64,000 nucleotides of DNA from Alcaligenaceae bacterium (GTDB lineage Bacteria > Pseudomonadota > Gammaproteobacteria > Burkholderiales > Burkholderiaceae_B), in the NCBI GenBank assembly GCA_013416435.1, contig JACCEN010000001.1, positions 390,473 through 454,472 on the forward strand, written 5' to 3'. Below the pieces are notes generated by a model. That model searched no databases. It had not been told where the DNA came from and worked only from the letters and a program-made list of their open reading frames with translations. Shown here piece by piece: positions 18,323 to 27,801 of the stretch. Both the position numbers and the translations under genes were made by a program. How positions within the stretch are numbered: position 1 is the first letter of the stretch; each line of letters starts with the position of its first letter.

Positions 18323-19819
18323 TTGTTTAGGCACGCTCAACTAGAGTCCGTCAAAGCCTGGATCGGCGACCCTGCGCATAGCGCCTTGCCGCTGTATGCA
18401 CGCATACAGCGCGGCATCCGGCAACTGATCCTCGACGGCGCGCTGGACGTCGGCAAACCGCTGCCCGCCTCGCGTGCGCTGGCAAAGTCGCTGAACGTTT
18501 CCCGCGATACAGTCGAGTCGGCCTATAGCCAGTTGCATGCGGAAGGTTTCATCGAGCGGCGTGTTGGCAGCGGCAGCTTCGTATCGGAACAGGCGAAACG
18601 TCTGCCGGGGCGTGGCACGGCACGGCAGACGGGAATCGGCAATGAAACGCCGCGCCTAAGCCAGCGCGGCAGCACTATGTTCCAGGGTGGCGGCCTGCGC
18701 GATTTTCTTGCGCCACGCCCATTCGCCCCAGGCGTACCGGAAACGCGCAACTTTCCCCTCCAGACTTGGGAACGTCTCGGGCGACAGGTGCTCAAGGAGT
18801 ATGGAACCCAGGCGTTAACGCACAGCGATCCGCAAGGACTGGAACCATTACGGCGCGCCATTGCCGACTACGTCAGTCTCGAACGCGGAGCGCATGCCAC
18901 GCCCGAGCGCGTACTGGTGCTGACCAGTTCGCAACAGGCGATGACGCTGTGCGCCAACGTGCTGCTTGATTCTGGTGATAAGATTTTTATTGAAGATCCG
19001 GTCTATCAAGGGGCACGTAAAGCGTTCGACGCTGCCGGACTGGAATGCATCCCCGTGCCACTCGATGTCAATGGCATGCTGGTGGAGCGTCTGAATCAGG
19101 CGGCGAAGAACAGCAGCGATTCGGCCAAGGCGGTGTTCCTGACACCGTCGCATCAGTTCCCAACCGGGGCGACACTGGCGCTGGACCGGCGGCTAGCCGT
19201 CATTGAATGGGCCAGGCAACATCAGAGCTGGATCATCGAAGACGACTACGACAGTGAGTTCCATTACGACGGTAAACCCACCGCCTGCGTGCAGGGGCTA
19301 GACCCGCACGAACGGACAATCTACATCGGCACCTTCACCAAATCGCTGTTCCCCGGCCTGCGCATCGGCTACATGGTGCTGCCGTCACCGCTGGTGGCGC
19401 CCATGGCCGTGGCCCGTACTCTGCAGGATGGACACAGCGCACCGATTCCGCAACTCACGCTGGCGCGTTTCATCGAAGGCGGCCACTTCGGCACGCACGT
19501 GCGCACTATGCGTGCCGTCTATGCCGAACGGCGCGATGTACTGGCACGGCTGGTGCGCCAGCATCTGGCCGAATTCGTGGAGCCACGGGTGCCGACCGGG
19601 GGCATGCAGATGCCCTGCATATTCATCCGCGACATCCCCGAGCGCGAGGCCGTGGAATCAGCGCACCGGGCTGGGATCGACCTGCTGGGGCTGACGGCGC
19701 TGCATGCGTCGAGTCGACACAAGGCTGGCTTCCTCATGGGGTTCGCCGCTCACGCCCCCCACGAAATGGAAATTGCCGTCAAGAAACTCGCGAACGTGCT
19801 TCGCGCGTTGTGTCGCTGA
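18323..19819 (+). CDS. MocR/PdxR-type regulator (GntR HTH fused to aminotransferase fold)
   Basis: 498 aa. The N-terminal GntR winged helix (LYARIQRGIRQLI, PASRALAKSLNVSRDTVESAYSQL) is followed by a fold-type I aminotransferase domain with PLP lysine in YIGTFTKSLFPGLRIGY and IIEDDYDSEFHYDG. Regulators of this class sense PLP or amino-acid adducts and control B6 genes. The start is a TTG with no strong ribosome-binding site, so the first few residues are uncertain. Divergent from the PLP operon that it presumably controls. Confidence 0.93.
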   Translation: MFRHAQLESVKAWIGDPAHSALPLYARIQRGIRQLILDGALDVGKPLPASRALAKSLNVSRDTVESAYSQLHAEGFIERRVGSGSFVSEQAKRLPGRGTARQTGIGNETPRLSQRGSTMFQGGGLRDFLAPRPFAPGVPETRNFPLQTWERLGRQVLKEYGTQALTHSDPQGLEPLRRAIADYVSLERGAHATPERVLVLTSSQQAMTLCANVLLDSGDKIFIEDPVYQGARKAFDAAGLECIPVPLDVNGMLVERLNQAAKNSSDSAKAVFLTPSHQFPTGATLALDRRLAVIEWARQHQSWIIEDDYDSEFHYDGKPTACVQGLDPHERTIYIGTFTKSLFPGLRIGYMVLPSPLVAPMAVARTLQDGHSAPIPQLTLARFIEGGHFGTHVRTMRAVYAERRDVLARLVRQHLAEFVEPRVPTGGMQMPCIFIRDIPEREAVESAHRAGIDLLGLTALHASSRHKAGFLMGFAAHAPHEMEIAVKKLANVLRALCR

Positions 19820-19926
19820 GCGCCATGAAGCGGGCTATTGGTCAGCCGTCTACACATCATGGCGGCTATCACTGCTGTCGTTCAACTACAGGAAAGATAT
19901 CTGCGAATGCAATTTGCATAGGCAGG

Positions 19927-21909
19927 CTAACCCATCGACGGCCCGCGCTGCCTCCCAATCTCCCACGACACACCACTACCGCGCATGGTTGCAGCAAGCT
20001 GCTGCCCCAGCCGCTGCTCAATCACCGGCTTCCACGGCACCAAGCTGAACCCCATGCCGTCATCAAGCATGACGTAGCGCCCGCTCGCCAGCATGACCGA
20101 GCGCCGATAGATGCCGGTCACGCGCTGCCCGTCCGTCACTGAGCGGTGCTCCAGGCCGGTATCGACGGCAATGTCCTTCGCGGCTTGTGCCAGTTCCCGA
20201 TTGCGCAGCGTGCCCAGCAGGTTCCGGGCGAGGATCACACGCTGCCCGCGCCGCTCGGCCAGCCCCTGCTCGGCCAGGAAGTCGGCACGCTGCTGCAAAG
20301 CGTCCTTGGCTTCGCCGCCAAAGCCCAGGTCGCCCAGTCCCTTGCCACCACCAATCAATTGTTGATCCAACCAAGTGGCACCGATCACGTGGGACTGTCG
20401 CTCAATTGGTAAGTGCGACTTCACCTCTACTGCCACACCGCCCATGCGCTGCGCGTCATACTGGCGGCCACGCTCAGGCAGATCGCCCGGCACTTTCCAA
20501 AGCCCTTCAGCCATACGTTCTACGATGCCGACGCTTCTCAGGGCTTCCAGGCGTCGAACATGAGAGGCGACAACTTCCCGAGGGTCGCGCCCTGCCTTGA
20601 TCTGACCCTGCTCAATCGCCAGATGATGAGCCGTGCGGTACAAGCCATCGCTTGCCAGCGTCATGATCTTACGGTCGGCGGCCCGAATGTCGGCGGTACC
20701 CTTCACTTCTACAACGGCACCCATAGGATAGTTGGCTGGTTCATCATGAGCATTGAGTGCAACATAATGAGCCTTGCCGTCCACGCCGTCGATCACCAAA
20801 TAGCCCCGGTCGCGTAGCTCATCGGCCAGCCCCTTGGCCGCCACGCGGCCAAGGATGGTGCGGCCATCATCGGACGGCTCGAATACCGCGAGTTCACGCT
20901 GCTCACCGCTCATGGCCCGCTGCATGGTGCGGATGATGTCGCCACGCTCGCCCAGCGCCCGCAAGGTTTTTTCCGCATCGGAGTGAATTATCCAACCGCC
21001 GGGCTGCGATTCTTCAGCCAAACCCATACGCTGCAAGCGTTGCAAGCGGCCGATCAACAGCAGACGCTGACGTTGCAGCTTAGGCTCATCGAAGCGTGCA
21101 ATATGTACCCGGCCATCCTCGCCGATTTCTCGTTGCAGGGTGCGATCCAGGCTTGTCCAGCGTTCCTGCTCCACCTCGCGCTGCATGGTCTGCTGGATCT
21201 CCAGTTCGGTGCGCGGCCCCAGCCATTCGGTTGACAGTTCAGAAGCACGATGACGGAAACCATCGGCGATGTAGTCGCCCGCGATGATGAGGTCTTGCCC
21301 TGTGTCATCGCGCCCGCGCACGATGACATGCGTATGCGGGTTATCAGTATTCCAGTGATCGACCGCCACCCAATCCAGCCGTGTACCCAGGTCTGCTTCC
21401 ATGCGGCCCATCAGGTGCCGGGTATAAGTGCGTAAATCATCCAGCTCGACCCCATCCTCGGGCGAGACGATGAAACGGAAATGATGCCGGTCATCGGCGC
21501 AGCGTTCCTTGAACGCATCCAGATCGGCTTCATCGACCTCCAGCCCATAAGCTCGACCTGGTTCACCATCTCGACCCGCTCCATCACGCTCAACGTATCG
21601 TAAATGTCGGGACAAGGACTGAGGGCTGGCCTGGCGCTGGTTGACCAACAAGGTCTTGATGGTGACGCGCCGCGAAAATGGTGTAAGTGATGCCCCCGCG
21701 AAACGCGCTGCTGTGTGGCCGCGCCCCAAGCGTGAACCGGGACGTTGACCCGCTCGCTGGCCTTGGCTTTTGGTCAGTGCGGGCCGACGGACCGCCGACT
21801 TACCACCGGCTTTGCCGACCTGCTTGAGCACCCTGGACACAAAGCCCCGGCCCCGATCCTTCGGAGCGCTGGGATGCATACGAAAGTCATCATCCTGGCG
21901 GCTGCTCAT
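19927..21909 (-). CDS. Relaxase with DUF3363 (RlxS/VirD2-like)
   Basis: 660 aa from the ATG at 21909. The relaxase core shows SRHLRYVERDG, the FRFIVSPEDG strand and WVAVDHWNTDNPHTHVIVRG, which holds the HxH of the metal-binding three-His motif. The C-terminal two thirds are DUF3363. The open frame upstream of 21909 lacks family character. This is the transfer initiation protein of ICE-1 and looks intact although the transfer channel genes have been lost. Confidence 0.92.
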   Translation of the reverse strand: MSSRQDDDFRMHPSAPKDRGRGFVSRVLKQVGKAGGKSAVRRPALTKSQGQRAGQRPGSRLGRGHTAARFAGASLTPFSRRVTIKTLLVNQRQASPQSLSRHLRYVERDGAGRDGEPGRAYGLEVDEADLDAFKERCADDRHHFRFIVSPEDGVELDDLRTYTRHLMGRMEADLGTRLDWVAVDHWNTDNPHTHVIVRGRDDTGQDLIIAGDYIADGFRHRASELSTEWLGPRTELEIQQTMQREVEQERWTSLDRTLQREIGEDGRVHIARFDEPKLQRQRLLLIGRLQRLQRMGLAEESQPGGWIIHSDAEKTLRALGERGDIIRTMQRAMSGEQRELAVFEPSDDGRTILGRVAAKGLADELRDRGYLVIDGVDGKAHYVALNAHDEPANYPMGAVVEVKGTADIRAADRKIMTLASDGLYRTAHHLAIEQGQIKAGRDPREVVASHVRRLEALRSVGIVERMAEGLWKVPGDLPERGRQYDAQRMGGVAVEVKSHLPIERQSHVIGATWLDQQLIGGGKGLGDLGFGGEAKDALQQRADFLAEQGLAERRGQRVILARNLLGTLRNRELAQAAKDIAVDTGLEHRSVTDGQRVTGIYRRSVMLASGRYVMLDDGMGFSLVPWKPVIEQRLGQQLAATMRGSGVSWEIGRQRGPSMG

Positions 21910-22381
21910 GACAACTCCTTGGGCAAGCTGCGGCGTGTCCGGTCGTGCGAAGCACACGGGCAGCCTTGTCCTGGCGCGGGCCACGCGCCCCCAGCGGCAC
22001 GGCGGCAAAGCCGCGTCGTGCCGCGCCACCCCCACGTGCAGACTGGCTTTACGGGCGACTGGGTGCCGCCCCCTTTTGTCTTGCCTTCCGCCTTTACCTG
22101 TCGCTTTCGCTCCCGGCGTCGGCGGCCCGGTGGCACTGCAGCATGGGCAGTCAGCGCACCGGCGAGCGCGCCGATGGACGCGCCAGAGGCCGCAGGCCAA
22201 GCACGTTCGAGGCACGGCTCCTGCACGTGGGACGGCTGAGCGGGACGCCTTGCTGTGTGCAAAGTCCATTGCATAGGATTGGCCTCAGCACGGCAGACGC
22301 AACGACGCGCCCGCAATCCCAAGGAAGACACGCCTGATAGCACGATGACATACAGCGCGACGTGCATTGAATCGCCGGCTT
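21910..22381. other. Relaxase upstream region: possible oriT hairpin and a stray iteron
   Basis: 472 bp without a convincing gene. It holds a hairpin at 21996-22022 (arms GGCACGGCGGC and GCCGCGTCGTGCC, AAA loop), a reasonable oriT-type structure next to the relaxase gene. It also holds one exact copy of the RepA iteron, CACGCCTGATAGCACGA, at 22329-22345, over 2.3 kb from the main array. Open frames on the minus strand here are Arg/Pro-rich shadows. Confidence 0.4.
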
Positions 22382-22981
22382 TCATGGCTGCGCCCCATGC
22401 CAGACCGGATGCGCGATGCCGATCACGGCGGCTGCTCTGACCGGGCCAAAGTAGCGGCTGTCGAATGAGGCCGGATTCGTAGCGCTCAACAGGAACAGTT
22501 CGCCCGCCATCAATGGCCGGCACTGCGGCCAGGGCGGCAACGGACGGCCCAGCTGGTCGGCAGGCAGCGCTGCGGCCACCGGCACGCCGTCGATGCGCAC
22601 CTGACCGGCCACGATGCAGACGTGTTGCGGCGCGACCGCGCCCACACGCTTGAGTAGCGGAATGTGTGCGGGCAGATAGCCGCGCTGCGCGGCCAGCGCA
22701 GCGGCGTCGGCGGGCAATCGGGTCAGAACAATGCTGCCCACGTGTAGCCGACGAGACAACGAGCCGGACTGATGTTGGAACGGTTCGACGCGATACCAGC
22801 CGACCGCCACACTGTCGGACGGGTTGTAGACTAGGCGCGGCAGCGGCGGCACAAAAGCCGTCCAGGCCAGCGCAGCCAAGCCGACAGTGGACAAGCCCGC
22901 CAGCACGATGCGGGCGCGCAGGCGCGAACGAGGATGCGGCCCGGTTCCAGCGGCCTTATTGAACGTGGCAACCGGCCTCAT
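22382..22981 (-). CDS. traF: S26 family signal peptidase (TraF-like)
   Basis: 199 aa. One N-terminal membrane segment (IVLAGLSTVGLAALAWTAFVPPL), then the catalytic serine region YNPSDSVAVGWYR and the lysine-side motif LLKRVGAVAPQHV. TraF peptidases mature conjugative pilins such as TrbC. Overlaps DUF2840 by 4 nt (ATGA). Confidence 0.9.
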   Translation of the reverse strand: MRPVATFNKAAGTGPHPRSRLRARIVLAGLSTVGLAALAWTAFVPPLPRLVYNPSDSVAVGWYRVEPFQHQSGSLSRRLHVGSIVLTRLPADAAALAAQRGYLPAHIPLLKRVGAVAPQHVCIVAGQVRIDGVPVAAALPADQLGRPLPPWPQCRPLMAGELFLLSATNPASFDSRYFGPVRAAAVIGIAHPVWHGAQP

Positions 22982-23523
22982 GACAAGGCCCGCCCGACCA
23001 GCCAGGCGGCGTGCCGTTCGGCGGTGTAATCGGGCAACGGCTGACGCGCCGCCAGCCGATTGGCGAGCGTGCGCCAGTACGCGGGCGAGACGGCGGCGGG
23101 AGCAATACCCAGTAACTCGATGGCATCCATACGTTGCAGCACGGCGCGTACATGGGCATCGCCTTCAACCTGCAACAGCAGGCGTGCGCCAGGCTGCACG
23201 CCGGGGATGCGCTGCGCCGCGTCCAGCGGTGTGCAAGCCTGCATCACCATAAGCTGCCAGCGCACCGTACCATAGTCATTGGCCTGCCAGCGGATGCGGC
23301 ATAGCACCGCGCCCGGCAGAAACACCGCCCAGCGCCGCCAGCGGTCCAGCCGCAGCGTGTGTGCCGGTTCACCAAAACGCAGGTAAAGATTGAAGTGGGG
23401 TTCGATTGTGGCCAGCGCCACCCGCGTCAGCGGGGCGCGGTTGGCATGAGGGCGAAGCGCGGCGGAGAGCGGCAGTGATGCCGCCGTGGCCGCACCAGCG
23501 GCAGGCGAAACAAAGCTATTCAT
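22978..23523 (-). CDS. DUF2840 domain protein
   Basis: 181 aa, standard in this position of Tn4371-like elements between the RHH protein and TraF. Visible blocks: RWAVFLPGAVLCRIRWQANDYGT and PGVQPGARLLLQVEGDAHV. Function not known. Overlaps both neighbours by 4 nt, so it belongs to the parA-RHH-DUF2840-traF operon. Confidence 0.85.
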   Translation of the reverse strand: MNSFVSPAAGAATAASLPLSAALRPHANRAPLTRVALATIEPHFNLYLRFGEPAHTLRLDRWRRWAVFLPGAVLCRIRWQANDYGTVRWQLMVMQACTPLDAAQRIPGVQPGARLLLQVEGDAHVRAVLQRMDAIELLGIAPAAVSPAYWRTLANRLAARQPLPDYTAERHAAWLVGRALS

Positions 23524-23804
23524 GGCGTGTCCTCTTTGCGAGGTTCTGGAAACTCCCTATCCAGCAGACCGCGCAGCAGGTCGGCCACCGTCACGCCTTG
23601 CGTGAAGGCCGAGACCTTGATGCGCGCCCGCAGGGCGGGGGTGATGTCCAGCGTCAGGCGAGCGGTGTAGAGATCACCCTTGTTCAGCGTGTCGGCGTCG
23701 CCCTGGCGAATCCACGCCTCAGCGTGCGGATTCGCGGGTGGGCGCGCACCAATGCCCACGCGCTTGGCTGGACGTTTGCTGTTCAGTGGCAGCTTGGCTG
23801 TCAT
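23520..23804 (-). CDS. Ribbon-helix-helix DNA-binding protein, probable ParA partner
   Basis: 94 aa from the ATG at 23804, which overlaps the parA stop (ATGA). The C-terminal half reads as an RHH unit (ARLTLDITPALRARIKVSAFTQGVTVADLLRGLLD). The N-terminus is basic and Pro-rich. As the gene next to parA it is probably the centromere-binding partner; this is inference from position. Confidence 0.75.
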   Translation of the reverse strand: MTAKLPLNSKRPAKRVGIGARPPANPHAEAWIRQGDADTLNKGDLYTARLTLDITPALRARIKVSAFTQGVTVADLLRGLLDREFPEPRKEDTP

Positions 23805-24439
23805 GTCGGCCACCGCAACAGTTCATCGACCAGCGCGGTGATCTCACGCGCCGCCGCGCTATCGGGCGCCGTTTCACGTGCCAGCCGCCCGGCGGCCACG
23901 CTGTCGGCAAAGACGATCCGCTGGCGAACCTCGGCGTGCAGCGCCGGCAATGGTTGCTCAGCCAGCGCCCGACGGGCTTCGCGTCCGATCACCGTGGTGC
24001 TGACCCGCCGGTTGATGACAAAGGCCGCTTGCAAAGCAGGCCGAAACACCTGGGCCTCGCGGATCAGCACCACCATCTCAGCGCTGGCCCACAGGTCGTA
24101 GGGGCTGGGTTGCACAGGAATCAGCACGTAATCGGCTGCCAGCAGCGCAGAGCGCGCCAAGGCGGCGATTCTGGGCGGGCCATCAATGACCACGTGATCG
24201 GCCCGCCTAGCGAGTTCCGGCGCTTCCTGATGCAGCGTTTCACGTGCCAGGCCCACCGCGCTGAACAGCCGTGGCAGCTCTTGCTGGCTTCTGCGCTGTG
24301 TCCAATCCAGTGAAGAACCCTGCGGGTCGGCATCCAACAGGATGACTTGCTGAGCGCGCAGCGCGAGTTCTCCGGCGATGTGCGTGGCCAGCGTGGTCTT
24401 GCCCACCCCACCTTTCTGATTGAGCAAGGCAACGATCAT
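23801..24439 (-). CDS. parA: ParA family partition ATPase
   Basis: 212 aa. Deviant Walker A at the extreme N-terminus (LNQKGGVGKTTLA), Walker A' region DADPQGSSLDW, and VIDGPPRIA as Walker B. A small ParA lacking an N-terminal HTH, type Ib-like. Located directly after the iteron region, downstream of repA. Confidence 0.93.
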   Translation of the reverse strand: MIVALLNQKGGVGKTTLATHIAGELALRAQQVILLDADPQGSSLDWTQRRSQQELPRLFSAVGLARETLHQEAPELARRADHVVIDGPPRIAALARSALLAADYVLIPVQPSPYDLWASAEMVVLIREAQVFRPALQAAFVINRRVSTTVIGREARRALAEQPLPALHAEVRQRIVFADSVAAGRLARETAPDSAAAREITALVDELLRWPT

Positions 24440-24676
24440 GGCGCAGCCCTCCCATCTGAAAAACCCCTGAGTTCTTCTACTGTCGAGAGTGGCTGTTTTT
24501 GCCTTGTTGAACGAAATGGTTTTTTCGGCTGATTTCGCCCGTCACACTGTCGGGTGTTTCCCTTTTCAGGGTCTATCCAACGTGGTTGCGGGTCTTTATC
24601 AATAGTTAGAGTAGTTAAGTTAAATAAGTTAAGGGGCACGCAAACCCAGTGCTGGCGCGGCTTTGCAGCCGATTTG
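24440..24676. other. parA upstream region
   Basis: Gene-free, AT-richer than its surroundings (TTAGAGTAGTTAAG and TAAATAAGTTAAG near 24605-24635). Probably contains the parA promoter and an AT-rich unwinding segment next to the iterons. No clear palindrome seen. Confidence 0.35.
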
Positions 24677-24740
24677 CACGCCTGATAGCACGATAGTCCC
24701 ACGCCCGATAGCACGATACCGGACACGCCTGATAGCACGA
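24677..24740. repeat. Three iterons of the ICE-1 replication module
   Basis: CACGCCTGATAGCACGA begins at 24677 and 24724, with the one-base variant CACGCCCGATAGCACGA at 24700, a period of 23-24 bp. They sit immediately after the repA stop, beside AT-rich DNA and DnaA-box-like TTCCACA/ATTCACA runs (24741-24785). This is the layout of an iteron-controlled origin and probably binds the adjacent RepA. A fourth copy lies at 22329. Confidence 0.8.
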
Positions 24741-24776
24741 CACTATTCACAGGATATTCACAGCTTTTCCACAGAC

Positions 24777-25625
24777 TTATCCCCGTGCCGTGGACGGCAC
24801 CGGTCGGAAGGTCAGCCGTTCGCGGCCTTCGGTCGGCAGCAGCTCGATCCCCAACACGTAGCCGGGCAGCGACTGCTTTGCCACCAGGGCGCGCAGATCG
24901 CAGGCGAAGTCGGCGGGCTTGGCGGTACTGCCGGACTTCTGGTGCAGGTAGCGAAAATCGAATCGCCAGCCCTCCGGCTGCTTGCCTCCGTGCTTGCGCA
25001 CCAGGCGGTATAGCCAGCGCTCGATACCACCCGTGAGCCGGAAGTACGCCGGGTCGATGGTCAGCACCAGGGCCGCATTGAGCACGCCCGCATAAAACCA
25101 GTCCGGCAGAATCAGTTCGATGCCCAGCGGCTTGCCGCCAGCATCGGCCAGTTCCTTCCACTCGTTGATCCACGAAAACCGATGCAGCCGCCGCCCCGTG
25201 GTTTCGCGGATGGACGTTGCCACGCTGGTCGATTGCAGCCGGTCGAGCGCCGCTTTCAGGCGCTGGTAGTCGCGCAAGGAGGTGCCACGCCCGATAAAGC
25301 GCAGGATTTCGTAAGGCTTGGCGCGTATCCAGCGCGAAGGCGTGATGCCTGCATCGCGTGCCTGCACAATCTGCGACGCGGCCCAGATCAGGATGTCGGC
25401 ATCCCAGATCGTGGCAATGCCGTGTTCGGCGGTGCCTTCCACACGGATGGTGACGTTCCCATTGCGAAAGTCGATGGGCGCAACGCGCCGCGACTTCGCC
25501 AGCGAGAAGAAGGGATAGGCCATCAAGTCCTGGGCATCGCGTGGCACCATGTCGCCGGGCAAGGCGCGGAACAGCGCAAGTTGTTCCTGCTGTGGCGGTC
25601 GCTGCGCAGCGGGCGAACGGGACAT
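24777..25625 (-). CDS. repA: Replication initiator protein A
   Basis: 282 aa, RepA-like initiator common in Tn4371-type ICEs and IncP-like plasmids. Blocks LALFRALPGDMVPRDAQDLMAYPFFSL-like start, TIWDADILIWAASQIVQA, RFSWINEWKEL and FRLTGGIERWLYRLVRKHGG are seen. Paralogue of 62605-63453. Probably binds the iterons at 24677-24740. Confidence 0.92.
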   Translation of the reverse strand: MSRSPAAQRPPQQEQLALFRALPGDMVPRDAQDLMAYPFFSLAKSRRVAPIDFRNGNVTIRVEGTAEHGIATIWDADILIWAASQIVQARDAGITPSRWIRAKPYEILRFIGRGTSLRDYQRLKAALDRLQSTSVATSIRETTGRRLHRFSWINEWKELADAGGKPLGIELILPDWFYAGVLNAALVLTIDPAYFRLTGGIERWLYRLVRKHGGKQPEGWRFDFRYLHQKSGSTAKPADFACDLRALVAKQSLPGYVLGIELLPTEGRERLTFRPVPSTARG

Positions 25626-25651
25626 GGTGATGGCCGCTAGCGGGCAGACGA

Positions 25652-25936
25652 TCAGCGGCCGTCACGATAATCACCCGCATGACGTTCGGCGTACTCCGGG
25701 TCGGACGTGGCCTCATAACTGCGTGCATCGGCCCAGGCATTGAGATCATCCACGGCGTACATGACGCGCCGTCCGAACTTGCGAAACTTCGGGCCACCAC
25801 CAATCACGCGCTGCTTTTCCAGCGTGCGCGGCGACAGACGCAGGTAGTCGGCGGCTTCGTCGTTGGTGAGGTAACGTTGGGGCTGCGCGGGCGCAGTGGC
25901 GGGAACGGCGGCAGGCCGTAAGGGTGCTGGTCGCAT
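25652..25936 (-). CDS. Helix-turn-helix (excisionase/AlpA-like) protein
   Basis: 94 aa. HTH_17-type domain: RYLTNDEAADYLRLSPRTLEKQRV, then KFRKFGRRVMYAVDDLNAWADARS, the MerR/Xis-like wing. Always found before repA in these elements. An upstream ATG at 25951 is an alternative start. Paralogue at 62297-62578. Confidence 0.88.
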   Translation of the reverse strand: MRPAPLRPAAVPATAPAQPQRYLTNDEAADYLRLSPRTLEKQRVIGGGPKFRKFGRRVMYAVDDLNAWADARSYEATSDPEYAERHAGDYRDGR

Positions 25937-26019
25937 GGGGTGAGCCTCCATCGGTTGAGAGCGCCCGGCCACATAGCGGGGCCGGATGCAGACAGTCTCA
26001 ACCAAGTCGGGCGACCTGC

Positions 26020-26814
26020 TCAGGGACGTTTTGCAAGTGGTGAAGAACGTCCCTGCACCGGCGCGGGAAGCTGTGCCAGGCGGCGGTAGCCACCACGCAT
26101 CAGCGTGTCGCCCCGGCACACCAGGCGCCGCATGCGGGCACGCAACGCGCCATCAGCATGCCAATCGCGGGCCACTGCCTTGGAACCAAACAGCCCTTCG
26201 GCGATGTCGCGCAATGAGGCACCCGCCAGGGTGGCATCGAGCGCCTGCAAGGTGTGCAGCTCCTGCAGGGCCGACAAGGCGGGCCGGGGCCGCACGACGG
26301 CAATGGGAATGGCGCCGCTCTCCAGGGCCAGCTTGCTCATTTCCAGCGTGAGCGCTTGTGCGTGCGCCAGAAGGTCGGCGCCGGCGCGCACGGCATAGAC
26401 ATAGGCCATGCCGTCGGCCAGACCAGGGGCGAGCGCAAGCCGCAGGCAGCCACCCGGCCAGCGCACCCGCAGCACCAGGCGCACGCCGTCGTGCATCAGG
26501 AATTTGTCTCCGGGGATGGGCCAGAGCGCGAACCGCTCAGCATCCGGCATGGGGTCGGCGTCCGGGTAAAGATGAACGCCATAAGAGTCGGGGAACCAAA
26601 TAGGATGCGCGTCACGCGCATCCAGGGTGGGGTCTTCCAGCAGACGCAAGCCCCAATTTTGCGCCGCGTCTGGCCGCTGAAGACGATGCAACCAGTCGTG
26701 CCTGTACTCGGGATGACGGCGCAGGTATTCCCAGGCCAGTGCCGGGCCATCCAGATGCAGAACGTAGAGATACGCAGCAACCGGATGCCAGTGCTTGAGG
26801 CGCAAATCGACCAT
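26020..26814 (-). CDS. DUF2285 domain protein with N-terminal DUF6499-like segment
   Basis: 264 aa. The N-terminus AAYLYVLHLDGPALAWEYLRRHPEYR is the transcriptional-regulator-like segment found before DUF2285. The C-terminus has LRDIAEGLFGSKAVARDW and MRGGYRRLA, a predicted DNA-binding HTH. Paralogue at 61335-62171. Function unknown, probably regulation of the replication/maintenance block. Confidence 0.85.
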   Translation of the reverse strand: MVDLRLKHWHPVAAYLYVLHLDGPALAWEYLRRHPEYRHDWLHRLQRPDAAQNWGLRLLEDPTLDARDAHPIWFPDSYGVHLYPDADPMPDAERFALWPIPGDKFLMHDGVRLVLRVRWPGGCLRLALAPGLADGMAYVYAVRAGADLLAHAQALTLEMSKLALESGAIPIAVVRPRPALSALQELHTLQALDATLAGASLRDIAEGLFGSKAVARDWHADGALRARMRRLVCRGDTLMRGGYRRLAQLPAPVQGRSSPLAKRP

Positions 26815-27186
26815 AAGGCAAACCCCCTTTCATCCAGCGGGGCCACCTCATCGCAAAATGCACACAACGCAGTTTCAATACGTTAATACCTGAATACCAA
26901 TCGCATCAAATGAAACTGAAAATATCAAGCCCGATTGCGTCTTAACCGTTGCGCTGACAATCAGAATGCGACGATGGCTCCGCTGAAAAATCAGCAATCA
27001 GCGTCTATCACCCTGCCGCATATCCCGCAAAAGATCATGACTCTTTAAGTCTGGGCCGTCGCGTATTTGTGCAAGGCCCATGATTCAGACTCTGCTGGTC
27101 TTGACTATGACTGAAATAGTCTCAATACGCCTTGATTAGATGGACTGCGTGGGATGGACTGCGCGCTTTGATCGCAGTCATCGGTT
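26815..27186. other. Gene-free stretch, AT-richer than ICE core
   Basis: 372 bp with no supported gene. ICE-2 has only 126 bp at the same position, so ICE-1 carries about 250 extra bases here. A short hairpin GCTGA-AAAA-TCAGC lies near 26980-26993. I see no other structure. Confidence 0.4.
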
Positions 27187-27537
27187 TCAATCCGTGATCG
27201 AACCGTTTTCTTGCGCCAGGCGCACATATTCCGATAACGGGCGCACCGCCTGGAAATAGCGGTCACGCATTACGGGCTGCTTGCGCGGGCCGACGATAGC
27301 CGCCAAGGCGGAAAGCTGCACTGTTCCCAGCTCCGGCATGCCTATCCCCAGGTCGATCAGCCCATAGGCCGTATCGCCGTCTTGGGGATCAAGGCAGGCC
27401 AGCAGCCAGGTCGCATGAGCATCTGGCGTGAAAATCCGCACCACAGGCAGCGGGTCAATGCTCTGGCCTGCGGCGCGAGCCTGCCCGTGGGCAAGCAATT
27501 GTGCGCGTTCGTCGTCGGTGATGAGTGGTTGGTTCAC
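27187..27537 (-). CDS. DUF2958 domain protein
   Basis: 116 aa from a GTG at 27537, chosen by matching the start of the ICE-2 paralogue (60861-61208). Core: LITDDERAQLLAHGQ, DPLPVVRIFTPDAHATWLLA and RDRYFQAVRPLSEYVRLA. Function unknown. Divergent from the XRE gene across a spacer with repeated motifs. Confidence 0.85.
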   Translation of the reverse strand: MNQPLITDDERAQLLAHGQARAAGQSIDPLPVVRIFTPDAHATWLLACLDPQDGDTAYGLIDLGIGMPELGTVQLSALAAIVGPRKQPVMRDRYFQAVRPLSEYVRLAQENGSITD

Positions 27538-27552
27538 GTTTACTCTGCCAAA

Positions 27553-27629
27553 GCGTAAAGCCGCCGATCTGTCTTTGTGCGTTCGTGCAAAGACCCGAAA
27601 GCGGTTAATCCCAAATCCGTAAAAGCGGG
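27553..27629. promoter_or_regulatory. Candidate XRE operator repeats, ICE-1
   Basis: GCGTAAAGCCGCC at 27553-27565 and CCGTAAAAGCGGG at 27617-27629 lie in the divergent spacer between DUF2958 and the XRE regulator. ICE-2 has the same motif family in its equivalent spacer (60681-60765), so the motif is conserved where the flanks are not. Likely binding sites for the XRE protein (inference). Confidence 0.45.
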
Positions 27630-27801
27630 CAATCGTAATGCCGTTTGTGCGCAAGCCATGAAAAGTACGATTGTGATTCTCCGCTTTTAAGGGAATCCAC
27701 ACTTACAGATTTCATTAATCACACAAGAAAAAGACGAAATCCCGATGAATGAGTTAAAGATAACGTGGTTTTAATTGTGCCGCTGAAACACGCTTCTGTC
27801 T

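Noticed and set aside
24677..24740. CRISPR-like direct repeats
   Set aside because: Only three short units with 6-7 bp gaps next to repA and DnaA-box-like sequences; these are iterons.
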